Notes under the pieces: generated by a model
What the model was told of the DNA's origin: nothing
Seen by the model: the letters and a program-made list of their open reading frames with translations, nothing else
Database searches by the model: none
Made by a program: the position numbers and the translations under genes
From: Mesotaenium endlicherianum
Taxonomy: Eukaryota > Streptophyta > Zygnematophyceae > Zygnematales > Mesotaeniaceae
DNA length: 64,000 nucleotides
Assembly: GCA_009602735.1 (NCBI GenBank)
Contig: WELA01001776.1
Location: forward strand, 1 to 64,000
Direction: 5' to 3'
Shown: positions 11,547 through 23,060 of the stretch, piece by piece
How positions within the stretch are numbered: position 1 is the stretch's first letter
How the letters are laid out: each line of letters opens with the position of its first letter

Positions 11547-12306
11547 TGAAAGGCACAAAGTGCCCTAGTGGAAGCGTAGTGACTCACAAGGAAAGGAACT
11601 AGTTGCCATCATACTAGAGAGTGCAGCGGCATATCACTAACATAGCTTAGGAAAATTACTCAACATTTTGAGTAGCAAGAAACTGCTCACAAATGATGTA
11701 GGATGAAAGGCCTTGTCATTACAAACCCGTAGAAATTTACAGAAGTGAAAACTCATAAGAAACAAAGAAGTTATGTCTATTTATAATTTTCTGCCTAAGT
11801 GCTCCCCTCTAGGAGGAAGCTACGGATTTTCCTAAGTGTTCGTCAAATCGTCCCTTCCAGAATATTCGTGAGTAAGGCAGACCAGTCTAATTTGACGTGT
11901 CGGGCCGAATTGACGTCCACATACATGCATCGACATTACTAGAATATTCTATCTTAGACGCGCTAGGCTAAACCGAAACTTCTAGGTAAATCGACCTAGT
12001 CGGCACTCTGCGTCAGCCTAACTTACGTGAAGGTTCGAGTTCATTCTAACGGGCCAGATCGCTGGACGCTGTCGGTCAATCCGACGGTCGCGCTCACCGC
12101 GAATTAAGGACAGTCGTCAACCGACCTCAAAACTAATTAAACTTCGGAAATCCATAACTCTCTCAATACTTGACCAAATTCAATGAACTTTATATCAAAA
12201 TGACCANATATCAAAATGACCATAAAAATGCACTCTTCACTACTATACAATCAAAACATACTTTCATGAAACTTAAAAATGCACTTTATAAACCTATGAC
12301 CTTACA
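11547..12306 (-). repeat. Element A 5' LTR
   Basis: It matches 6116-6859 along its whole length. It is slightly longer because of a short duplication around a single N at 12207, which looks like an assembly join rather than a real insertion. It carries the same TATA-like box and hairpin. Confidence 0.93.
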
Positions 12307-12311
12307 TCATA

Positions 12312-12597
12312 GAGGGCAAGCAAAGGGCCGTTAGAGAAGATGATGTTGGGTCCGTTAAAGAACAGCGTAAAGTATGTGCAAAGTTGTGTGAAAAGATTGC
12401 TATTGCCCAGGATCCTGTAACACGCCGAGCACCACCATTTGATAGTTAGCAAGGCAACAGTGCCACAACAGAAGCTAGCCATGCGCAAGCTCTGGCCAGT
12501 TGCTGTAGGGATGGAGGCCGGAGATGACCGGCTGAACTCTGAACATTGCCTGCGTCGTTTCTTTAAGTTACTTGAACAGCGATTTCCAGAGGATCGC
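12312..12597 (+). pseudogene. Element C gag, second piece
   Basis: This piece lies between the right end of element A and the left end of element B. Frames read VKEQRKVCAKLCEKIAIAQ and LRRFFKLLEQRFPEDR. The latter continues after element B into KVHRYVHFVGQNN, so the piece belongs to the same gag. The last five bases (ATCGC) are the target copy for element B. Confidence 0.6.
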
Positions 12598-13302
12598 TGT
12601 AAGGTTATGAAAGTGGAGTTGGTTTCTTTCTAGTATTTTATATGCATAGAGTGTGATTTTAGAAGAACTGTGGCCTTTATTTCAAGTCATTTGGACAAGT
12701 ATTGAGATAGTTATGAATTTTGGAAGTTTTTAGTGAGTTTTTAATGTCACAGATTCTATTTAGTGACAAGGACAGGTGCAGTGACGAAAATTTTGGTTGG
12801 AGTCCAGGAAGTAGGACATTGAAACATGAGGGTTCCAAAAAGGACGTACAATTACGTAGAGTGCCAAAGTAATCGTGGAATTTCTAGAAACTCCGTGAGG
12901 AGTTAGTGGATTGTGTAGTAGAATATTCTAGAGTGTGATTGTTTGCGTGTGAGTGTGCTAGCTTGTCCAACTAGGCAAGGTCACCTACATGGAAGGAGCC
13001 ATAGGAGAAGGTTCTGGAGGTACTTTGCTAGAGAGGACATTTAGAGCTAAAGGATACATGGGAAGCACAAGGAAGTAGAGGTGGCTTAGTCTAGTCTAAC
13101 CTTCTTATCTTGTACACGACTTTTCTTAATAAAGTGAGTTCTTTTCCACTCCTCTCTTATGTAGCCCTCTAACTCTTGCAAGGGTGGCATACCACCAGGC
13201 CACTCCACCTTGTGTATGCAACTAGGAAAGGTCTTCGTGCACGCTTCCACTCGCGGTGCGTGAGAGTGTATGGGCGCACTCCCCGCACCCTTCCCTCTTT
13301 CA
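12598..13302 (+). repeat. Element B 5' LTR
   Basis: 705 bp, starting TGTAAGGTTATGAAAG and ending CCTCTTTCA. An AATAAAG polyadenylation-like signal lies near 13130, shortly before the TCTTGCAAGG stretch. Confidence 0.93.
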
Positions 13303-13304
13303 CA

Positions 13305-13316
13305 TGGTATCGGAGC
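13305..13316 (+). promoter_or_regulatory. Element B primer-binding site
   Basis: TGGTATCGGAGC lies two bases after the 5' LTR, the same Met-tRNA-type site as in elements A, K and F. Confidence 0.85.
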
Positions 13317-16300
13317 TACTTAGTTGCTTCATTCGGAGGAGGAGCTTTGGTTGGTGATGCTTGTAGGAGTTTACAGAGAGTATAGAGGAGAAGCAAAGAT
13401 GATTTATAAGTTGCTAAGGGCAGCCATGAAGACATGATGCAAGCTAGCACCTCTCTCTCTTGACGGAGGGAGAAGATGGGAAAAGGGAGGTGCTCCAAGA
13501 AAAGTTAACTTGGATGCAACCAGATTTCTGTACATCTTCCTTGTAGTATAAGAAGGTTGCCCAAGCATGGTAGTGATATAAGTAATATAGAGCAGCCTTT
13601 GCTTGAGTATGGAGACATATGAGCATGAAGAAAATCTGGAGTTCACACGGCTGGATTTTTCCTTGAAGATGCAAGCTCTTTCGTGTCAAGCTCTTTCTTT
13701 GATGAGGGGGCTTAGCATAGAGGTGATAGTGGCTAGAAAGGAGTGTGTGCCCATCTTTATTTCAGATCTTCAATGAAGGTGGAGCAGATTTTAAGGGTAG
13801 GCAACCAGGGACTTAGCAAGCATGTGTACTTGCAAGTCTAGGAGCTTTGGCGGGCATAGCACTCGCAAGCTCAAGAGGAGCTCATGAGAAGCTCAAGAGA
13901 GGGTGCACCGGGGTGTTGCACCAAGTTGGCCAAGTATGTGGCCGGATTTGGGTTGCCTTGCATCACTCCTATATAGCCATTGGATATGTTGACCAGCCAT
14001 GATGGAGCTTGGTCATTCTTATGGAGATTGATGAAGCCTCAAGCGAAGAAAAGCGCCGTGGAGAAGGCTTGGAGCAAGAAGAAGTGACACAGATTTTTCT
14101 TCAAGCAAGATAAGTGAAGATGGAGCCTTTCAAGTTCAGATTTTTCTTTTCTTATGGAGGAGACTACTATGGAGTACTTCAAGGTGAGAGCTATGATGAA
14201 GATAAGCCTATGGTGCGGAAGAAGAAGCAAGGTATGAAGTTGGTGCAAGAGGGCTAGTGCAAGAGATGTCTCCCACTAGAAGTGCGTGTGCGAATAGTGT
14301 TGTGTTGAGCATAGTTAAGGGGCGGATTTTGGTGCATCTATGGAAGCTCTTCATGTAAAAGTAGAGCACCAAGGCAAGCTGGGTTTAGTAGTAAGAAGTG
14401 TCATTGGGGTGACCAAGGCTAGAGTGCACTCAAGAAGCTAGGCATGTGGAAGGAGTTGCACAAAGAGAGTAGCCTATCCTCTAGTGCTTTAGTGCACGGG
14501 TCAAGTGAAGACCGAGGAGGAGTATGGTCAAGTGAGGATAGTGAAATAGGTGGAGGTAGATATGACCACAAGTAGCTATCTTCAGCCCGCTAGCAAAGAA
14601 GCGACGCGGGAAGGTGAAGGTGAAGGAGAAGCGCTTGTTTTGGTGACCTTGGCCGGTCATCACACGGAGCAAGCGTGCCTCCTAACAACCTTGGCGAGCG
14701 CGCATCGCCGGTGGAGCAAGTAGAGGTGTATGATCTCCTTGCTTATATATAGAGCGGACCCCAATTGCTCAAGTGGAGGAGCTTCTAGAAAGTGAGCTCA
14801 AGGGAAGCCTGCTTGCAAGACAAAGTGTGTGCGTGCACAAGATGAGGTGCAAGCACTAAGAGTATGTGCGTATGGCCAAGTTATGGAGCTCTTGGAGGCG
14901 TTCTAGATGTCTTTTCTTGGAGCCTTGTGTGAAGGCTGACCTTCAAGAAGAGCCAGAGGTATGTGGGAGTGAGCATCTAGCCAAGGAGAAGACTATGATG
15001 GAGTTTGGTGCACCACGAGCGAGACTACGCGCTCATGCCTTGTGAGATTTATTATTGCCGCTTGATGGACACTACGACTTTATGGATATGGACCTATGAG
15101 GAGGAGACCAAGTGTTATGGGGCTGATATGTCCTGCCTAAGATGGAGATATATGACAAAGACCTGGACATGAAGCTAGGAGAATCAGCGCCTATACAAGC
15201 AAGCACGAGAGAGGCGTAAAATCTGGACTTGGACACTCGAGTGGTAAGCGCCTTACCTTCATGATGAGGGGGGGGAGTGTTATAGTTGTTTATAGTGCTT
15301 GTAAGCAAGGTCAAACCAGTCCCATGAGTTCAGTTGTAACTAAGAGATGTGAAGTGGAAAGAAGTTTGAGAGCAAGAACTTGGAAGATACTCAAATCTGT
15401 CTATGTTTGAGGGTTTTACGGGTAGGCGAGCGCGAGGGTAAAAGTTGGCAGATTTTGGCTACTTTTTGCCTATTTAGGAGAGAGTGGGTAATATTTTCAC
15501 TATAAGCCCTACATGATGTGGGAGGCCTAGTATGAGGCCTGCCTTGAGTCATAGTCAAGTTTCAGAATCAGGGGTTGAAGCATGTGCCATTTGTAGGCGC
15601 GGGTGCTTGATACGTGTTGCGCGCATGTGCGTCCTACGAGCGTGAGGCACAAAGTGACGATCTCGTTTGAGTGTTAGACTTAGATACAGATTTTGAAATT
15701 TTGTGGAGAGGTAGTCCTATGGGTTGAGATTTAGAAAAAGTAATTTTTTTAATAAAAATATTAGTTTAAGTCCTGACAGTGCCACATGGCGGTCTGCTGG
15801 ACTTCCGTGCGAGCCACATGTGTAAGGCAAGGCGCAATCTGGTATCATGGTCTTAGGCTTGGAATCAGGAGAAACAAAGCATACCAGTGAGTTGAAAGGG
15901 GAGATATTATGTAGATTACACAACTTTCAGGCTAAAAATGTCAGAAAAAGTCAGGGGGGTGCCACTTGGCGTCTTGAGAGGTCACCACGAGTCACGCACA
16001 CAAGTGAGAGAGTGCAATACCTCTACAAGGAGTATGGCTTAGAGCTAGAGGTAGCCAAGGGTACCAAAAGGTTCAGGAACATAGTGGAGTCAGGTTCATG
16101 ATGGAATCTGGTCAAAATTATAAAAGCACCACGAGTAAGCCACATGGCGCGACGAGGAGCTACCACTTGTCCAAGAGGGCGAAGAATGAGTGTTTTGGCG
16201 ATTTGGCGGACTACTATGCCTTGGATCCAGCTTTGGAGTATGTGGAATGATGGAGGGAGTATGTCAAAGCCCTTATGAAGATATTGGCCTACTCCAAGAC

Positions 16301-16531
16301 GAAGGAGTTGAAGAGAAGATGCATATGTGTTAGGAGACGCCATGTGTGGAGCCAATGGAGCTTTTACTAAGTGGAGCAAGTTTGGAGTATTAAGTATCAT
16401 CTTGTAGCTTGTTCAAGACCTGAAACTTGTATAATAATATATGTGAATATGTGTTTTTCTAACGTACATATGAGCTCGATTCCTCATATGACGTCACTTA
16501 TGCTTAGTATGCGCCGAGGACGTCGCATCTT
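13317..16531 (+). other. Element B interior, non-coding
   Basis: The sequence is purine-rich on the plus strand (many GGAG/AAG runs) and has only short frames, none with gag or pol motifs. A segment around 14500-14600 (GGTGGAGGTAGATATGACC and flanks) aligns with the minus-strand interior of element A near 9960-10090. This suggests the interior came from a chromovirus and then lost its coding content. Confidence 0.7.
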
Positions 16532-16545
16532 GAGGAGGGGGATGA
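16532..16545 (+). promoter_or_regulatory. Element B polypurine tract
   Basis: GAGGAGGGGGATGA directly before the 3' LTR is identical to the tract of elements A and E. The 23 bases before it are also nearly identical. Confidence 0.88.
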
Positions 16546-17257
16546 TGTAAGGTTATGAAAGTGTAGTTTGTTTCTTTCTAGTATTTTACACGCATAGAGT
16601 GTGATTTTAGAAGAACTCTGGCCTTTATTTTAAGTCATTTGGACAAGTATTGAGATAGTTATGAATTTTGGAAGTTTTTAGTGAGTTTTTAATGTCACGG
16701 ATTCTATTTAGTGACGAGGACAGGTGCAGTGACGAAAATTTCGGTTGGAGTCCAGGAAGTAGGACATTGAAACATGAGGGCTCCAAAAAGGACGTACAAT
16801 TACGTAGAGTGCCAAAGTGATCGTGGAATTTCTAGAAACTCCGTGAGGAGTTAGTGGATTGTGTAGTAGAATATTCTAGAGTGTGATTGTGTGCGTGTGA
16901 GAGTGCTAGCTTGTCCAACTAGGCAAGGTCAACTACATGGAAGGAGCCATAGGAGAAGGTTCTGGAGGTACTTTGCTAGAGAGGACACTTAGAGTTAAAG
17001 GATAAATGGGAAGCACAAGGAAGTAGAGGTGGCTTAGTCTAGTCTAACCTTCTTATCTTGTACACGACTTTTCTTAATAAAGTGAGTTCTTTTCCACTCC
17101 TCTCTCATGTAGCCCTCTAACTCTTGCAAGGGTGGCATACCACCAGGCCACTCCACCTTGTGTATGCAACTAGGAAAGGTCTTCGTGCACGCTTCCACTC
17201 GCGGGTGAGGGTGCGTGAGAGTGTATGGGCGCACTCCCCGCACCCTTCCCCCTTTCA
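16546..17257 (+). repeat. Element B 3' LTR
   Basis: 712 bp, the partner of 12598-13302, with a short length difference near the end and scattered substitutions. It is followed by the target copy ATCGC. Confidence 0.93.
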
Positions 17258-17262
17258 ATCGC

Positions 17263-17960
17263 AGTTGTAAGGTGCATCGTTATGTGCATTTCGTCGGTCA
17301 AAATAACAAGACAATCATGGAGGTTAAGTCCAGATTGGTGAATCTTGCTAAAAAGGCAAGAATCTACGAGCCCATAATTTTGGCTGACAAAATTTTGTTG
17401 TGCTTGGGCAAGGAAAGAAGTCAGGCTACATCTTCCTGCAAAGCGCGGAATTAACTGGGACATTGACGAGGTTGCTGAAATAGCACGCAATGTTGAAGAA
17501 GGTAAAGTCTGGTATAAAGACACTTCCAGGTCGCTTACGGCTTCTCAGAGGAAGGAGGAATCCTTCCCGCCTAAAGCCACTAGCTCTAATTTTCAATTTA
17601 ATAAGAAGAGCGGGTCTTTCAATAAGTTTGCTAAGCATGCCAACACTGCTTAAACAGTAAAGGGATGTTGGATTTGTGGAAAGATCGGACATCAGATAGA
17701 GATAAAACTCAGATGCTAGGCAATTATCTGCTAGCAAAGCGCAGATATGTGCACATTGTAGCAAGAAAGGACACTCAGAAGATGTTGGTTTAAGAACTCA
17801 AATCTGAAGCCACCATGGGCTAACTACCACGAAAGAGACAGATGAAGGTAAAAAAAGAGGGAAAGACAGCTCTAGTGGTCGGAAGGGTAACCAGAAGTTT
17901 GAGGCTATGAGTGCTGAGATCGCGGAGTTGAAAGCTCAGTTTGCAAAACTAAATATACCA
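17263..17960 (+). pseudogene. Element C gag, third piece, with zinc-knuckle-like motif
   Basis: The piece reads KVHRYVHFVGQNNKTIMEV and LADKILLCLGKE, a helical capsid-like segment. Further on is a basic linker and CWICGKIGH near 17665, the start of a nucleocapsid zinc knuckle. This continues the gag of element C right of element B. Broken. Confidence 0.7.
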
Positions 17961-18329
17961 AATGCTTATTAGGATGCAGATGTTTCCGAGAAAATCGTTC
18001 GCAAAGGCGAAAAATTGGTGCCTGAGAAGGTTACAGCTGTGGCGGCCAACGAGCGAGCAGATCATGACCGTTTGGTGCCTAGGAATGCTGGGAAGCTCTT
18101 GAGACCTTTCGGATCACTCTGGATGAGAATGAGATTACTCAGCTACGTCAAGCCAGAATTGGGATACGTAAGACATTTAGCTTTTCACTGGAGAAGCTGA
18201 AGGCATTGGTGGAATACCGGATTCAGCATGCTCCTTTGATATCGCTTGCGGATCAGCACATCAGAGTTTCCTCTCACAATAGAGGAAGCAAAGCGATAGT
18301 TGGATATAGCTGAGGAGAGAGCAAATAGC

Positions 18330-18960
18330 GCCTCACTGCCTACCAATTTCAGCACTATAAAAGTGCGTAATAAGGAAGGTGCCCTTAAGTTCAACAATTG
18401 GCCTGCTTCCAACATCTTATTGGACACAAGCGCACAGCCAGTCATCCTAGGAAAGTGAGCTGTGAAAGCTCTGGGATTGACTGCGAGGGATCTGAAGGAG
18501 AGTCCTTTCCCGTTGAGAACTGCATCTAGGCCGGTGACCAAGTCTTGTGGGATCATTCGCAAGCCCATTAGGATCCTGGTCAACTCAGGATAGCCGGAGG
18601 AGGCGTCATTGTGGATAGAATGGACAGTAAGAGGCAGAAAACTATGACATTCTCTTAGGGATTGAGGCTCTGATTCCTTTAAGTCTGGTCATTGATTTGG
18701 GGAAGCAGAGAGTGACTTACCAGCAGACGAACAAGCAATCAACGGGAGAAATTCCTGTAAAAATAATATGCAGCGGAGAAGTAGTCTATGACATTTTGGA
18801 CTGTTGCGCAACCTCATCGTACCTAGGATACTTCAACGAGTTGCTGCAGAACGAGACGGAAGCTTATACATCTATTAATATGCCGTCGCCATTGGTATGG
18901 CAACCCAAGAAGATGATTCAGTTGGAAGCTGTGAGTAATATAGATCGCAGCCGTAAGAGT
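18330..18960 (+). pseudogene. Element C protease-like region
   Basis: LLDTSAQPVILG followed by KALGLTARDL resembles the retropepsin-like region of green-lineage Ty3/gypsy elements (form LLDTGAQPVMLG). The following 120 codons (GEIPVKIICSGEVVYDILD) fit the rest of the protease fold and a linker. It lies directly upstream of the methyltransferase block. Broken. Confidence 0.65.
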
Positions 18961-19059
18961 TGTTGCCGGTACCCTGCCCAGTCACAGTAGCATTGAATTT
19001 GATGGCAAAAGTGGCACCATTGCCCCAAGCCACTGTCAAGATGGAGAATCCGTTCCGAG

Positions 19060-20040
19060 AAAAAGTGGTGGTGTTGGAGCTATTTGCGAGATTGTGTTTT
19101 GGAACTAAGGCATTGATTCAGAGGGGAATAAAGGTGGCCAAAGTGATCTATGTGGACAACGACGACAACGCGTTTCACACATTTCAGGAGGCTACAAGTC
19201 AGATGCGCCAGACGCATCACTTTATGGAAATGACACCCGCCCACTGCAACATTATTCGCATTCTGGGAGGAGACATCATGCATCTTCAAGTGGCACATCA
19301 ATGACCTACATTCAATCAGGATCGACTGGATGGTCGCTGGATTTCCTTGCCAGCCCTTTTCTCTAGCTGGAAGAAGGAGAGGGTTCAGCAATCCACGGGC
19401 AGCACACTGGGGAGAGATGGTGAAAATAATCCATGCACTGATGGAACGTCAGCAACGCCCACCCGTGTTTGTACTAAAAATGTACATCTAAGAATAAGAT
19501 ATAACATGAAGCTAGGAGACCCATGGCTGATTTTTTAAAGTAACCTTGGGGCATCATAGCTTGCTGAACAACTCCAAACATGGAGGATTGTTGCAGAGGT
19601 CCAAGATATTTTGGACTAGTGGTATGCCGCCAAAGATCCTGAGAGGGGCGGAGCAGATTTCACAAAGACCATCGCACGACCAATGAGTAGGAGAGGTGCT
19701 GGAAGTCCTTACCAGGCCAGTAGAGAGGAGGGTCACTTATTCTCTATTCGACGTCAACAACCCAGGAGAACCAAGAGAGGTACTGCCCACTTTCACCGCA
19801 TATCCAAAATCCAAAGCTTTCACCAAAGGAGGATCGAGAATGGTCAAGGATATCTGCAAGTATGCTCTTTGGTGAGAAGCGTACGCTTTGGAAAAGGGAA
19901 AGTGTATGGGAATTCCAGAACGAATAGCCGTGCATATTATCAGTTCGGTTGGACAACCCGAGGCAGCCAAGATCTTCGGCAACATGATTAGACAACACAC
20001 TATGACATGGCTGGTGGAGACTATTCTCACTTGGCAACAT
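19060..20040 (+). pseudogene. Element C cytosine-5 DNA methyltransferase region
   Basis: VVLELFA (about 19068-19088) with GTKALIQRG and YVDNDDNA matches the cofactor-binding motif I/II region of C5 DNA methyltransferases. GFPCQPFSLAG (PCQPFS at 19345-19362) is the catalytic-loop motif IV, followed by a GFSNPRAAHW helix and PPVFVL leading to the motif VI position. Near 19750-19870, PREVLPTFTAYPKS resembles late motifs. EAAKIFGNMIRQHT near 19950-20000 resembles motif X, which closes the cofactor pocket. In the family the enzyme transfers a methyl group from S-adenosylmethionine to cytosine. The domain sits between protease and RT, so it is part of the polyprotein rather than a separate host gene. 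Broken many times. Confidence 0.82.
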
Positions 20041-21231
20041 ATGACTTTCTACAACAAGCCTATGCCAATGCCACACGCGGTGCGAATTGCTAGAATAGTG
20101 GTGCATGTCTCAGACCAAAAACCTGACAGGAGCGTGCGCCAACGCTTGGAGGTAACTCCAACGCGCAGAAATGCGGACGAAGAACCCAACGGCGCAAGCA
20201 CTTCTTTTAAGGAGGCAGGTATGGCGGAACTGGCGCCATTCAAGAGTAGTTGGAACACTTGCACGCGCAGGGAATTGTTGCACAGGAGGAACCCCTGGAA
20301 AGGAAGACTACCCCACTGCAAGAAAGGATATTGGATCGCAGGCCTACTCCACTGCGGGAAAAAGAGCCTACGTTACCTTTGCAAAGGGAAGATACGCTTA
20401 TACTGGACAGAGGACCATCATTCAGGGGAGAAGAGACACCAGATCGGCAGGAGACGTTGTCATCAACAAAGACGACCCCTGTTTGCACGATGCCCCTGGA
20501 CAGTGAGGATCCTGGGTATGACTTCAACATTAATGGGAGGCAAGCTCAAGCAGTTAGAAAGCTAACCAGCTCTACCTCTCGTCTTCCTTAGAATGGTCAA
20601 CTCTAGCCAGGAGTATCCAAAGGTATCTTCTAAGGGACGCCATCGGGGGATGAGTCAAAGGAATTGAGAAGCAAGTCCACGCTATGCCTCACCGTCCCCA
20701 GGACAGTCAAGTGAGCCGCCCAGATGGGAATGTCCAATGGTAAACCACAATTAGCGCCAGTGCAACATCGGCAAATGGGCTGACGAGAGCAGGCAGAAGT
20801 CAGCAGACTCGGATACTTTTTCCATAAGGCAGGATAAAATAAACTTCTGTTTTGAGATATCCGTCAAGGGTACAGAAGAGGAGGTGATCAAGAAATTCAT
20901 CAAGTCACTTCAAGTCACTGGCTAGGCACCAACCAAGAAGGATTGTCAAGTATGTACAATCTGCGCAGTAGCTCACAAGATCTTTGACCAAGTGTTGGAC
21001 CAGCTCCAGGAGGCATACACGGAGGAAGCCAGAGACAAGAAGGCAGATCGAGTCGATCGTGTTTAGGGGACACTAAACAAGATCCCCCGTTTCCCCACAA
21101 AAGAGCTGAGTCTGCAGGAGCTGCAAGAGCTTCGGACAGACGACTGGGTGGATAACGGCTTGATGCTGGAGGGGGTCCATCCTCAAGACCTATAATCAAA
21201 ATTGGAAATTCCCACAGCTAGCGTGGCTGGA
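20041..21231 (+). other. Element C linker between methyltransferase and RT, left part
   Basis: Decayed coding-like sequence without a recognised domain; some stretches are rich in Thr, Pro, Arg and Lys. It ends at CTGGA (21227-21231), the target copy for element N, and resumes at 34216. Confidence 0.5.
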
Positions 21232-21833
21232 TGTAATGAATCAGTATTATGCTACATATAACATTTATTGAAACATAATAGTTAATTAAGTTCAGTTTGC
21301 TGAACTTTAGCTAATATTAAGTCTGTTGGACTTTTGGTTGTTTTCAGTATACTGATTCAGCCGAGGGCAGCAGACTGAAGTCAACTTAGGTCAGCTTGCT
21401 GACACATTCTTTGTCAGTCAGCTGACTGCCGTACGCGGTATCAATGAATTGCCTAGATATGCATCTAAGTGTAATATGCTAGATGAATGACCAGAGGACA
21501 CTCTTGGGTGGATGGCGATTCGGGATGATGGGAGATGGCTGTGCATTTGGTTAGCCGAGGTCCTATTGACGTGGTTAACTCCCGGGTAGGTGGTGCCAAC
21601 GCACTTGTTGTTGAACAAGTAAACTCATTCCATGTACATAGGTTAGGTCATGCTCTCGAGTTTGGCATTCGGAAACGAGGCCAAGTCTCTTGTACCGCTT
21701 ACTGAGAGATATCTGAATCCAAGGCGAGAAGACATTCATGCGAATTGTTTTCTAACCTTGCTTATGTATGAATTTATTGATTGCATGATGATGCTCATTT
21801 ACTTGCATTTGACGCGTAAGTATTGTGATGCTA
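21232..21833 (+). repeat. Element N 5' LTR, partial (L)
   Basis: It starts TGTAATGAATCAG and follows the family LTR to about four fifths of its length, where fragment M begins in opposite orientation. It closely resembles the LTR at 33496, including GACGCG and TATTGTGAT near its right end. Confidence 0.82.
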
Positions 21834-22345
21834 TGAAATGAATCGACTAACCAATAGGCGATTAACAATCAACAAAAGATCTTTTTATCACCAAGTAATG
21901 TCCATGGTATTTTTATCAACAAACTTAATAGCAAAGGACAATACACTAACAGTGAACAATACTCACAAGTCAAATGTAAGTAAACGTGCATCAATCATGC
22001 AATCAGTAAACTCATACATAAGCAAGGTTAGAAGACAATTCGCATCAATGGCTTCTCCCATTGGATTCAGATATCGCTCAGTAAGCTACACAAGAGAGTT
22101 GGCCTCGTTTTCGAATGCCGAACTCGAGGGCAATACCTAGCATATGTACATGGAATGAATTTACAGTTGAACGGCAAGTGCGATGGCACCGCCTACCCGG
22201 GAGTTAACCACGTCGGTAGGACCTCGGCTAACCACATCCACAGCAATCTTCCATCATCCCAAATCGCCATCCACCTTAAGGGTGTCATCCGGCCACTCAT
22301 CTAGCATACCACACTTAAAGCATAATTAGGCAATCACTGCTACCG
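21834..22345 (-). repeat. LTR fragment M, inverted against L
   Basis: On the plus strand it starts TGAAATGAATCGAC, the inverted right end of the family LTR, and is recognisable to about 22345, where gag-pol sequence of element K starts. The complete terminal end lying inside L suggests that a second family member inserted into L; only this LTR part remains. Confidence 0.8.
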
Positions 22346-23060
22346 AACACTTCTTTGTAGTCCTCTAAGACTTCTTGTATCTCCTTGGAAACGGGGCTGC
22401 CTTCTTGACACTCAATGTCTTTTTGGATGTCTTTTGGCGTGATCAAGGCCAAAAGAAGCTCGTGTCCCTTCCTCACAAGTCTCTTGAGTTGGAGGGCGGA
22501 CAATAGTATCTTGTGTGTTGGCTTCTGGATGTCTTGGGTCTGGATGTTCTGGATTGCGCGCAAAATACAGATTCTTGAAGAGAGTCATTCTTGATCTTGA
22601 TTGTACCGGTCCTCCAATCAACTTGGGGATTGTGCTTGGTCAACCAAGGCGTCCCTAGGATGACGTCGTACTTGCCCAATTGCATGGGGGAGAACACTAC
22701 TCTATCCTTGAAGGACTTGATAGAGAGTGCCAAGGGGTACGTCTTCTTGGAAGGGGTAGCATAGGAGAATCCATCGGGCATCATAATCTCCTTGTCATGG
22801 TCAAGAGTTCGCATAGTAATACCGTGCTTGGTGGCAAAATTTGCAGCAATGAAGTTGCCTTGAGCTCCGCTATCCACCAAGATGTGGACCTTCTCTCCTT
22901 CAAGGTAACCTCTCAAACTCATTGGGGCTGGGACGTCGTCTTCAACGGGGGTCTCCACCTCACTTGGCGTGTTGCCTTCTCGTGAAGTGGGTCTTGGGGT
23001 GGTAGGCTCCTGGCCTACCGGCGCTGTCCGTTTTTTGACAACTTTTTGGGGCATGAAAGT
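22346..23060 (-). pseudogene. Element K protease and pre-RT region
   Basis: VDSGAQGNFIA is the aspartic protease active-site segment. LGKYDVILGTPWLTKH is the matching C-terminal strand of Ty3/gypsy proteases. LEDYKEVFG, which normally leads into RT, is the last recognisable segment. Confidence 0.85.

Larger units (their letters stand above)
6116..12306 (-). mobile_element. Element A: Ty3/gypsy chromovirus, near full-length
   Basis: The minus-strand element has two LTRs (11547-12306 as 5', 6116-6859 as 3'), a Met-tRNA primer site, gag, protease, RT, RNase H, integrase, chromodomain and polypurine tract, in that order. TCATA flanks both ends (6111-6115 and 12307-12311), so it jumped into element C as one unit. 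The two LTRs differ by a few percent by eye, so it is fairly young, younger than its relative E. The coding part is broken about six times. Confidence 0.93.
12598..17257 (+). mobile_element. Element B: large non-coding retrotransposon derivative (LARD-like) of the A/E chromovirus group
   Basis: It has LTRs at 12598-13302 and 16546-17257, ATCGC on both sides (12593-12597, 17258-17262), a Met-tRNA primer site and a polypurine tract, but about 3.2 kb of interior with no gag or pol frame. The LTR ends (TGTAAGG...CTTTCA), the primer site and 36 of the last 37 bases before the 3' LTR match elements A and E. A stretch near 14500-14600 still aligns with the protease-RT linker of A. It probably depends on proteins from A/E-type elements. 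Its LTRs differ by about 20 positions by eye (about 3%), so it is fairly young. Confidence 0.88.
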
